NCBI GenBank assembly: GCA_937875615.1
Contig: CALNBU010000627.1
Location: forward strand, 1 to 5,988
Origin: an uncultured Archangium sp.
Lineage (GTDB): Bacteria > Myxococcota > Myxococcia > Myxococcales > Myxococcaceae
Length of the DNA: 5,988 nucleotides
Direction of reading: 5' to 3'
Under the pieces are notes generated by a model that was given only the letters and a program-made list of their open reading frames with translations, was not told the DNA's origin and ran no database searches. The position numbers and the translations under genes are program-made. Within the stretch, counting starts at the first letter, position 1, and every line of letters begins with the position of its first letter. Below are positions 1 through 5,174 of the stretch, in pieces.

Positions 1-691
1 CTGGGCCGAGCAGCTGGTGACGCACGAGCGCGAGGCGATGGCCGTGCCTCCCGCGCTGACCTTCACCGACGCGGCCGCGTTGCCCGAGGCCTTCGCCACC
101 GCCTTCGACGCGCTGGTGACCCAAGGCGGCATGACGGTGGGCAGCCGGGTGCTGGTGCACGCGGTGGGCAGCGGCGTGGGCACCGCGGCGCTGCAGCTGG
201 GCCGCCTCTTCGGAGCCACCGTCATCGGCACGGGGCGACAGCAGGCCAAGCTGGACCGCGCGCAGGCGCTGGGGCTGCAGCACCCGGTGCTGGTGACGGA
301 CGGCGCCTTCGCCGCGCAGGTAAAGGCGCTGGGCGGCGCAGATCTGACGCTCGACCTGGTGGGCGGCGCGTACACCGCCGAGAGCCTCGAGGCGCTCTCG
401 CCCGGGGGCACGCTGATCCTGGTGGGGCTGGTGGCCGGGCGCTCGGTGGAGCTGCCGCTGGGCAAGGTGCTCAGCAAGCGCCTCACCCTGGTGGGCACGG
501 TGATGCGCGCGCGCCCGCTGGAAGAGAAAATCTCGGTGGCGCGGGCGATGGAGCGCCGGTTGGCCCCGCACTTCGCCTCCGGCGCGCTCAAGGCCGTCGT
601 CGACGAGGTGCTGCCGATGACCTCCCTGGTGCCGGCGCTCAAGCGCCTCGCCGCCAACGACACCTTCGGAAAACTCGTGCTCACCTGGTGA
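1..691 (+). CDS. Quinone oxidoreductase-type medium-chain dehydrogenase (MDR), C-terminal part, 5' end outside window
   Basis: This is probably an NAD(P)H-dependent quinone oxidoreductase or zinc-free alcohol dehydrogenase-like reductase of the cytosol. The frame is open from base 2 with no stop, and the first visible residues (WAEQLVTHEREAMAVPPALTF) match the segment before the cofactor domain in this family. The gene therefore starts upstream, and the GTG at 17 is an internal Val. About 229 residues are visible of a family usually near 320-340. A helix resembling AAALPEAFATAFDAL precedes a Rossmann segment, VLVHAVGSGVGTAALQLGR (bases 149-205), whose G-S-G-V-G turn is the nucleotide-binding loop. 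The segment after it (GTGRQQAKLDRAQALG) is the usual second strand and helix. No structural-zinc Cys cluster is seen in the visible part. The stop TGA (689-691) overlaps the beginning of the next gene's translation signals, so the two are probably cotranscribed. The family is clear; the substrate is unknown. Confidence 0.85.
   Translation, partial: WAEQLVTHEREAMAVPPALTFTDAAALPEAFATAFDALVTQGGMTVGSRVLVHAVGSGVGTAALQLGRLFGATVIGTGRQQAKLDRAQALGLQHPVLVTDGAFAAQVKALGGADLTLDLVGGAYTAESLEALSPGGTLILVGLVAGRSVELPLGKVLSKRLTLVGTVMRARPLEEKISVARAMERRLAPHFASGALKAVVDEVLPMTSLVPALKRLAANDTFGKLVLTW
687..691 (+). promoter_or_regulatory. Probable ribosome binding site (GGTGA) of the ureohydrolase gene
   Basis: GGTGA, a match to the 3' part of the Shine-Dalgarno consensus, lies 8 bases before the ATG at 700. 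It overlaps the TGA stop of the dehydrogenase gene. The in-frame GTG at 688 has no purine-rich sequence at a useful distance upstream. This favours ATG 700 as the start, although GTG 688 with a GTGA overlap remains possible and would add four residues. Confidence 0.5.
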
Positions 692-699
692 CCTTCGAC

Positions 700-1731
700 A
701 TGCCCGCCTTCGACCCCAACGCCGCCGCCCTCCCCGACTCTGGAGTCTTCGGGCTCCCCCACACGCCCGAAGAGGCGACGGTGGTGTTGATCCCCGTCCC
801 CTACGAGGCCACCACCAGCTACCGCGGCGGCACCGCCAACGGGCCGGCGGCGGTGCTCGAAGGCAGCCACCAGGTGGACCTCTTCGATCTCGATACCGGG
901 CGCCCCTACGAGGCCGGCATCGCCATGCTCGACGAGCCCCCGCAGGTGCGGGCCTGGAACGACGAGGCGAAGCGGCTCGCCGCGCCCATCATCGCGGCCG
1001 GCGGCCTCGACGCCGACCAGGCCGCGCTGGCCCGCATCGACGCGCTGTCCGAGCAGATGAACGACTGGGTCTACCAGACCACGCGCGCGTGGCTGAGCCG
1101 GGGGAAGATCGCCTGCGTGGTGGGCGGAGATCACTCCACGCCCTTCGGCGCCATCAAGGCCTACGCCGAACGCTACCCGCAGCTGGGCGTGTTGCACCTC
1201 GACGCCCACGCCGACCTGCGCGACGCCTACGAAGGCTTCACCTGGAGCCACGCCTCGATCATGTTCAACGTGCTCAAGCACGTCCCGGGCGTGACGCGCC
1301 TGGTGCAGGTGGGCATCCGCGACTTCGGTGAGGCCGAGTACGAGATCATCCGCGACTCCGGCGGGCGCGTGCACCCCTTCTTCGACGCCCGGCTGGCCCG
1401 CGCGCGCCTCGACGGCATGCCCTGGCGGGAGCAGGTCGACGCCATCGTCGCCGAGCTGCCGCAGCACGTGTACCTCTCGTGGGACATCGACGGCCTGGAG
1501 CCCACCTTGTGCCCCAACACCGGCACGCCGGTGCCCGGCGGCCTGTCCTTCCAGCAGGCGGTGGCGCTGCTCGAGGGCGTGGCGCGGGCCGGGAAGACCA
1601 TCGTGGGCTTCGACCTCAACGAGGTCTCGCCCGGCGACGAGGCCAGCGAGTGGGACGGCAACGTGGGCGCGCGGCTACTCTACAAGATGATCGGCTGGAC
1701 GCTGGTGAGCCAGAAGTTGGCGCGGCCCTGA
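700..1731 (+). CDS. Ureohydrolase family protein (agmatinase/arginase-like), complete
   Basis: This is a predicted cytosolic binuclear Mn(II) hydrolase that releases urea from a guanidino compound (agmatine, arginine or a related substrate). It has 343 residues from ATG 700, somewhat above the roughly 300 usual for the family. The extra length is mostly an N-terminal lead and an acidic/helical insert around residues 85-125. All six metal ligands of the family are present: H145 in GGDHS, D168, H170 and D172 in DAHAD, and D262 and D264 in SWDIDGLEP. The 23-residue spacing from the first His to the DAHAD Asp is the family norm. The segment GTPVPGGLSF follows the DID motif, and GFDLNEVSP with WDGNVGARLLYK near the C-terminus resembles proteins annotated as 'agmatinase family'. 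An alternative start is GTG 688. The gene directly follows the dehydrogenase gene and ends 4 bases from a convergent gene. Substrate specificity cannot be set from sequence alone; formimidoylglutamase or guanidinobutyrase activity is also possible. Confidence 0.9.
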   Translation: MPAFDPNAAALPDSGVFGLPHTPEEATVVLIPVPYEATTSYRGGTANGPAAVLEGSHQVDLFDLDTGRPYEAGIAMLDEPPQVRAWNDEAKRLAAPIIAAGGLDADQAALARIDALSEQMNDWVYQTTRAWLSRGKIACVVGGDHSTPFGAIKAYAERYPQLGVLHLDAHADLRDAYEGFTWSHASIMFNVLKHVPGVTRLVQVGIRDFGEAEYEIIRDSGGRVHPFFDARLARARLDGMPWREQVDAIVAELPQHVYLSWDIDGLEPTLCPNTGTPVPGGLSFQQAVALLEGVARAGKTIVGFDLNEVSPGDEASEWDGNVGARLLYKMIGWTLVSQKLARP

Positions 1732-1738
1732 GGCCTCA
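1729..1738. repeat. Perfect 10-base palindrome holding both convergent stop codons
   Basis: TGAGGCCTCA reads the same on both strands. Its left TGA is the stop of the ureohydrolase gene, and its right TCA is the TGA stop of the minus-strand nucleotidyltransferase-like gene. The intergenic distance is 4 bases (GGCC). A second small inverted repeat, GAGGCC (1730-1735) with GGCCTC (1746-1751), could form a 6-bp stem with a 10-base loop. No T-run follows on either strand, so I do not call it an intrinsic terminator. Confidence 0.4.
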
Positions 1739-2137
1739 CGTGCGCGGCCTCGCGCGCATCGCCCGCAGCGGCCCCTCGGGGCACACCGGAATACCCGAAA
1801 TCCACACCGCCTCGCGCACCAGCCGGGCAGCGTCGTACTCCGGCTCCTCGAACACCGCGTCGAGCACCAGCCCGTCGATGCGCGCGCGCACGTAGAGCTT
1901 CCCCGCCAGCGGCAGCGCGGGGTGCCAGGGCTCGCCCCACACCGTCACCTCGCCGCGCGCCGTGGCCCACGCGATGAAGGCGCCCACTTCGCCCGGCGCC
2001 AGCAGCACGTCGCTGTCGGGCAGGGTCCGGGCGCGGTCTCCCGTGTGCAGCGCCAGCCCGGCCCCGCCGTAGACGACGAAGCGGACCCCGGCGCTCGCCA
2101 GCGCGCGCAGCAGCCCGAAGTGCAGCGCGTGGTTCAT
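1736..2137 (-). CDS. Small nucleotidyltransferase-fold protein, third gene of the oxygenase/radical SAM operon
   Basis: This 133-residue protein resembles the single-domain polymerase-beta-like nucleotidyltransferases seen in AbiEii- and DUF6036-type families. Visible signs are a short N-terminal helix, then the strand RFVVYGGAGLALH with the G24-G25 turn, and a D41-S-D43 motif (TLPDSDVLL) fitting the metal-binding D-x-D. A later strand, IDGLVLDAVF, carries D93 in the position expected for the third acidic residue. The end (ISGIPVCPEGPLRAMRARPRT) resembles the family's 'v.v..pedLlamKr..gRpKD' region but stops just there, lacking the usual final helix. The start is ATG 2137, which overlaps the radical SAM stop as ATGA. 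No Shine-Dalgarno sequence precedes it, so translation probably depends on coupling. A longer reading of this frame to 2572 lies inside the radical SAM gene and is not supported. No HEPN or other antitoxin partner is beside it. The fold call is by motif only, and both activity and substrate are unknown. Confidence 0.7.
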   Translation of the reverse strand: MNHALHFGLLRALASAGVRFVVYGGAGLALHTGDRARTLPDSDVLLAPGEVGAFIAWATARGEVTVWGEPWHPALPLAGKLYVRARIDGLVLDAVFEEPEYDAARLVREAVWISGIPVCPEGPLRAMRARPRT

Positions 2138-3204
2138 GGCGTGAGGTAGCGGCCGATGTGCCGCGAGCCCGGCACCCAGTCGCCGCCCAGCTCGCCGGTG
2201 GAATGGAACACCAGCTTCTGGAACACCTCGCCCCGCACCGCCTCTTCGTGCGCGACGTAGCTGGCCGACTCGAACACCACCTCCACCCCGTCGCGCTCGT
2301 AGAGCTCGTTCGAGTAGTAGTAGCCGGAGGTCACCCCCACGAAGCGCCAGCCAGTCCGGGGCGCGCCCTCCGCCGGGAAGATCGACTCCAGCACCCCCGC
2401 CAGCGGGACCTGATGCGTGGAGATCCACCGCGCGGTGCGGTTGTCTCCGTACAGGCTCCCCAGCTCGCTCAGCGCCCGGAAGACCACGCGCCGCACCCCC
2501 AGCGCCCGGGCCTCGTCGACGTAGCGCTCCACGCCCGCCAGCGACGAGACGCCCTGCCGGTTCACGATGCACACCAGCTTGAGCGGGAGCCCCGCCTCCA
2601 GCACCCGCGTCACCACCTCGCCAAAGGCGCCGGCCTCACGAATGGCCTCGCCGCGCGCGAAGCGCATCACCAGGTGGTTGCGCTTCGGGTCGAAGTGCGC
2701 CCGCGAGAGCTCGACGCCGGTGAAGCCCGCACCGCGCAGCGCGGGGATGAGGCGCGCGTCGTTCACCAGCCCGCTGCCGTTGGTGTACAGCACCCGCGAC
2801 GGGAACAGCGCCCCGTGGCGCTGCACCAGCCCGAGCAACCGCAGCAGCCAACCGGCGTCGGAGGTGGCCTCCAGCCCGCTCAGGCTCAACCCCGCCTCGA
2901 AGCCCGCCAGCTCCGCCCAGCAGCGCTCCAGGCCGTCGAAGTAGCGGTCGAAGTCACCGATGAGCGTCTTCGCCGTCAGCCGCGAGGCGTCCACGCGCAG
3001 CAGCTCCTCGCTGCAGAACGAGCAGTGCGCGTTGCAGGGCGTGGGGTTGGCGTAGGGCGTGAAGGTCAGCCCGGGCCGGAGCCACACCTGCCGGCCGCAG
3101 AGCGTCCACGCCACCGGCGCCGGCGGCTCGAAGCGGCGCCAGCGGCCCTCCCGGTACTCTCCCGGCTCGCGGAGCGCACGGAACTGGTTGGGTCGGAAGC
3201 TCAT
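2134..3204 (-). CDS. Radical SAM enzyme of unrecognised subfamily
   Basis: This 356-residue predicted [4Fe-4S] radical SAM enzyme is the second gene of the operon. The cluster motif is C57-N-A-H-C61-S-F-C64 (C-x3-C-x2-C), preceded by TFTPYANPTP and followed by SEEL. Residues 107-114 (SLSGLEAT) occupy the place of the SAM-binding GGE motif, here as G-L-E. TNGSG at 141-145 and ELSRAHFD at 165-172 are further barrel strands typical of MoaA/PqqE-like folds. The C-terminal part holds GYYYSNELYERDGVEVVFE and KLVFHSTGELGGDW (330-343). Only three other Cys are present (36, 95, 212) and they are scattered, so no SPASM or Twitch auxiliary cluster is evident. ATG 3204 overlaps the oxygenase stop as ATGA. 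A purine-rich GGAAGG lies about 10 bases upstream. The stop overlaps the next gene in the same way. The superfamily is certain. The reaction is unknown; substrate oxidation, epimerisation, C-C bond formation or peptide modification are all open. Confidence 0.92.
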   Translation of the reverse strand: MSFRPNQFRALREPGEYREGRWRRFEPPAPVAWTLCGRQVWLRPGLTFTPYANPTPCNAHCSFCSEELLRVDASRLTAKTLIGDFDRYFDGLERCWAELAGFEAGLSLSGLEATSDAGWLLRLLGLVQRHGALFPSRVLYTNGSGLVNDARLIPALRGAGFTGVELSRAHFDPKRNHLVMRFARGEAIREAGAFGEVVTRVLEAGLPLKLVCIVNRQGVSSLAGVERYVDEARALGVRRVVFRALSELGSLYGDNRTARWISTHQVPLAGVLESIFPAEGAPRTGWRFVGVTSGYYYSNELYERDGVEVVFESASYVAHEEAVRGEVFQKLVFHSTGELGGDWVPGSRHIGRYLTP

Positions 3205-5114
3205 CCCACCCGCACCTTCCCCGCCATCGCCACCCCGAGTGCGCGCGGCCCCTCGAAGGGCTCCCGCGAATGGCCGTAGCGGAGGTTGTCGAGCAGCAGC
3301 AGGTCACCCGCCTCCCAGCGCACGCCCTCGCGGGTGGCGAGGAAGGCGTGGAGCAGCAGGTTCGTCTCCTCGTCCGAGAACTCTTCTCCGTTGCCCTTCG
3401 GGTAGCGCCGGAAGCCGTTGCGCAGCGACGGCGGATCCAACGGGATGCGTGGAAAGAGCATCGTCTCTCCGTGGAAGGCCGGGACCCGGATGCGCGTCAT
3501 CAGGGTGAAGCAGCCGTCGTCCTCCCGCCACCAGCACTCGTCGAACTGCGAGGTCGCCGCCCGGCAGCGGGCCTCGGCCTCCTCGCGGCTGGTGGTGCCG
3601 AAGCGCTCCTGCCACGAGCGGAAGTAGTTCTCGGAGCGCTGCGGGTGGCGCTCATCGATGAAGCCCATCTCGATGAGGATCCCGTGCGTCCGCAGCGCGT
3701 CGACCAGCGCCGGCGCGCGCGCCTCGAGCCAGGCCCGGAGGTGCGTCGCCGCGTGCACGAAGGTGCGCCCGTCGCAGGCCGCCGCCGAGAAGAAGAGGAG
3801 TCGCGCGGGCAGCTCGCGCTGGTACAGCACCTCGTTGTGCGGCAGCAGCCAGAGGTGCCGCGGGTAGTCGTCGGTGGCCCGCAGGTGCTTCGTCAGCGCC
3901 CGTCGGTGGGTCCGGCCGCACTGCGCGCCACCCCAGGCGAAGGCCTCGTCGGCGCCGAAGCCCAGCCGGGCCAGCGTCGCCTCGTCGAGCGCGGTCAGCC
4001 CGGTGCGCCTGACGTGCACCGCGCCGTGGCGCTGGAGCTCCCGCGCGATGCACGCGAAGTCCAGCCCCTCCAGGGTCCGCGCGCCCAGCTCTTCACCGGA
4101 GTCCAGCTTCAACGCGTAGCGGTTGGGCGGCGCCGGCGCGAAGGACGCCAGCGGCTCCGGCCTCTCCGGCGCCTCGACGGCCATGCCCACCAGCAGCTCC
4201 CTCGCGCCGGCGAAGGCCTCCCGCGAGTGCCCGAAGCGGTGGTTGTCGAAGAGCACCAGGTCTCCCGCTCCCAGCGGCGCCCCTTCCCGGGTGGCGAGGA
4301 ACGCGGCGCGGAGCTGCTCGTTCTCCGCTTCACTCAGCGATGCGCCGTCGCCCAGCAGGAAGCGACGGAAGCCGTTCCTCGCCGCCGGCGCGTCGAGCGC
4401 CACCCGGGGGAACCTCAGACAACCGCCGGGCGCCCAGCGCGCGGGCAGCACGATGCGCGTCATCAGGGTGCCGTCGTCGCGCCACCACGCCTCGTCGCAG
4501 TCGTCGCGCTGCGCGCGCGCGCGGGCCAGCGCCTCGTCGGGGACGTCGGTGCCGAAGCGCTCCTGCCAGGACTGGAAGTAGTTGGCGCGCTTCTCCGGGT
4601 GGGCCTCGTCGAGGAAGCCGGTCTCGATGCACAGGCCGTGGCGCTCCAGCTTCGAGACCAGCGCCCCGGGCAGCGCCGCCTCCACCGCGCGCGCGTCGTG
4701 GAGGAACACCCGGCCGCCCACCTCCGCCGGGCGCAGGCAGGCGAAGAGCACCCAGCGCGGCGACTGGTGGCGGTACTGCACTTCGTTGTTCGGCAGCAGG
4801 TACAGCTCGGGCGGGTAGTAGTCGAGGCGCCGCAGCCCGTCGGCCACCCATTTCTCCTGCCACGCGCCGCTCGCCCTGCCCCCGGGGAGAAACCGCGTGG
4901 CCTCGCCGAAGCCCAGCGCCGGCATCACCGACTGCAGCGCCGCGACGGAGGTGAGGCCGGTGTGCTGTACGAAGAGTCCGCCGTGCGCACGCAGGGCCGC
5001 GCGCACCGACGCCAGCCGCGACGGCGTCAGCGCGCCGCGCGCGTCGAAGGTGCGCGCCGAGAAGCGCTCCTCATGCATCGACAGCGAAAGACGACGCCAA
5101 GGCTCAAGCTCCAT
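3201..5114 (-). CDS. Tandem-domain Fe(II)/2-oxoglutarate oxygenase (two SyrP/AsnO-like TauD domains), first domain lacking a metal-ligand His
   Basis: This 637-residue protein consists of two full-length copies of a SyrP/AsnO/clavaminate-synthase-like TauD/TfdA oxygenase domain, roughly residues 1-325 and 326-637, with a repeat period near 318. This family normally has one such domain of 310-350 residues and hydroxylates amino acids, free or carrier-bound. Blocks shared by both copies: RTGL/HTGL; LLPxNEVxY; YFxSWQERFGT; LMTRI; RNGFRR; AFLATREG; GDLxLxDNxRxGHSREPF/AF; and GxR. In copy 2 the triad is intact: H426-N-E428 and H615, with R617 and R624 as candidate 2-oxoglutarate anchors. In copy 1 the first His is Asn: N109-N-E111, with H296, R298 and R305 retained. 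Copy 1 may therefore be inactive, regulatory or altered in metal binding. ATG 5114 is the first start after the upstream promoter-like region; Met13 (5078) is an alternative. It is the first gene of a three-gene operon. No NRPS or carrier protein is nearby, so the substrate is unknown. Confidence 0.9.
   Translation of the reverse strand: MELEPWRRLSLSMHEERFSARTFDARGALTPSRLASVRAALRAHGGLFVQHTGLTSVAALQSVMPALGFGEATRFLPGGRASGAWQEKWVADGLRRLDYYPPELYLLPNNEVQYRHQSPRWVLFACLRPAEVGGRVFLHDARAVEAALPGALVSKLERHGLCIETGFLDEAHPEKRANYFQSWQERFGTDVPDEALARARAQRDDCDEAWWRDDGTLMTRIVLPARWAPGGCLRFPRVALDAPAARNGFRRFLLGDGASLSEAENEQLRAAFLATREGAPLGAGDLVLFDNHRFGHSREAFAGARELLVGMAVEAPERPEPLASFAPAPPNRYALKLDSGEELGARTLEGLDFACIARELQRHGAVHVRRTGLTALDEATLARLGFGADEAFAWGGAQCGRTHRRALTKHLRATDDYPRHLWLLPHNEVLYQRELPARLLFFSAAACDGRTFVHAATHLRAWLEARAPALVDALRTHGILIEMGFIDERHPQRSENYFRSWQERFGTTSREEAEARCRAATSQFDECWWREDDGCFTLMTRIRVPAFHGETMLFPRIPLDPPSLRNGFRRYPKGNGEEFSDEETNLLLHAFLATREGVRWEAGDLLLLDNLRYGHSREPFEGPRALGVAMAGKVRVG
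3594..3614. repeat. Downstream copy of a 21-base internal repeat in the oxygenase gene
   Basis: This stretch is identical over 21 bases to 4548-4568 and encodes the start of the WQERFGT block in oxygenase domain 2. The offset of 954 bases equals 318 codons. A further 19-base identity links 3489-3507 with 4452-4470 (the LMTRI block). These are the most conserved traces of the domain duplication at DNA level. Confidence 0.75.
4548..4568. repeat. Upstream copy of the 21-base internal repeat in the oxygenase gene
   Basis: This is the partner of 3594-3614 and lies in oxygenase domain 1, encoding the same WQERFGT block. The sequence around the two copies has diverged at many positions, so the duplication as a whole is not recent. 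The identity reflects either strong constraint with shared codon preference or local gene conversion. Confidence 0.75.
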
Positions 5115-5120
5115 GACTCT

Positions 5121-5149
5121 TTATTAAGTCCAATATACTCTTTTAGCAA
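5121..5149 (-). promoter_or_regulatory. Candidate promoter of the oxygenase/radical SAM/nucleotidyltransferase operon
   Basis: The only AT-rich stretch in the window lies directly upstream of ATG 5114. On the minus strand TTGCTA (5149-5144, 4/6 to the sigma70 -35) is 17 bases from TAATAA (5126-5121, only 3/6 to the -10). A better -10 match, TATATT (5137-5132, 5/6), sits in the same stretch but lacks a good -35 at the right distance. Either would place the transcript start within roughly 0-15 bases of the ATG, giving a leaderless or very short-leader mRNA. A weak AAGAG precedes the ATG. The call rests on composition and hexamers only; a different sigma factor or an activator site is equally possible. 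Confidence 0.45.
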
Positions 5150-5152
5150 CCC

Positions 5153-5174
5153 GACGTGCCCGTCAGCCCACGTC
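5153..5174. repeat. Inverted repeat GACGTG/CACGTC across the recG stop codon
   Basis: GACGTG (5153-5158) and CACGTC (5169-5174) are perfect 6-base inverted arms around a 10-base loop that includes the recG TGA stop. The repeat lies just upstream of the candidate operon promoter. No U-run follows on the minus strand, so it is a poor intrinsic terminator. It could be a weak hairpin or an operator-like site, or chance in GC-rich DNA. Confidence 0.3.

Noticed and set aside
17..19. GTG at 17 as the dehydrogenase start
   Set aside because: The frame is open to base 2, and the residues before this GTG continue the family pattern, so the gene begins outside the window.
1736..2137. Nucleotidyltransferase-like gene as half of a MNT/HEPN or AbiEi/AbiEii toxin-antitoxin pair
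   Set aside because: No HEPN or AbiEi-like gene lies beside it. Its coupling is to a radical SAM gene instead.
1736..2572. A longer minus-strand reading frame (278 residues) that includes the nucleotidyltransferase-like protein
   Set aside because: The part above 2137 lies inside the radical SAM gene in another frame and is a low-complexity Arg/Gly/Ala-rich shadow. ATG 2137 with an ATGA overlap is the natural start.
2158..3279. A 373-residue plus-strand open frame opposite the radical SAM gene
   Set aside because: It is rich in His, Gln, Arg and Pro with no domain pattern. It is a GC-codon-bias shadow of a gene with strong motifs on the other strand.
4340..4954. A plus-strand open frame opposite oxygenase domain 1
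   Set aside because: Its composition is almost entirely Arg, Pro, Ala, Gly and Ser, with no family motif; it is a shadow frame.
700..5114. Ureohydrolase and oxygenase operon as one guanidino-compound pathway
   Set aside because: The genes are convergent, not cotranscribed, and nothing in the sequence ties the oxygenase to an arginine-like substrate. The adjacency may be chance.
5153..5174. Inverted repeat as an intrinsic terminator of recG
   Set aside because: The stem is only 6 bp with a 10-base loop, it overlaps the stop codon, and no U-run follows.
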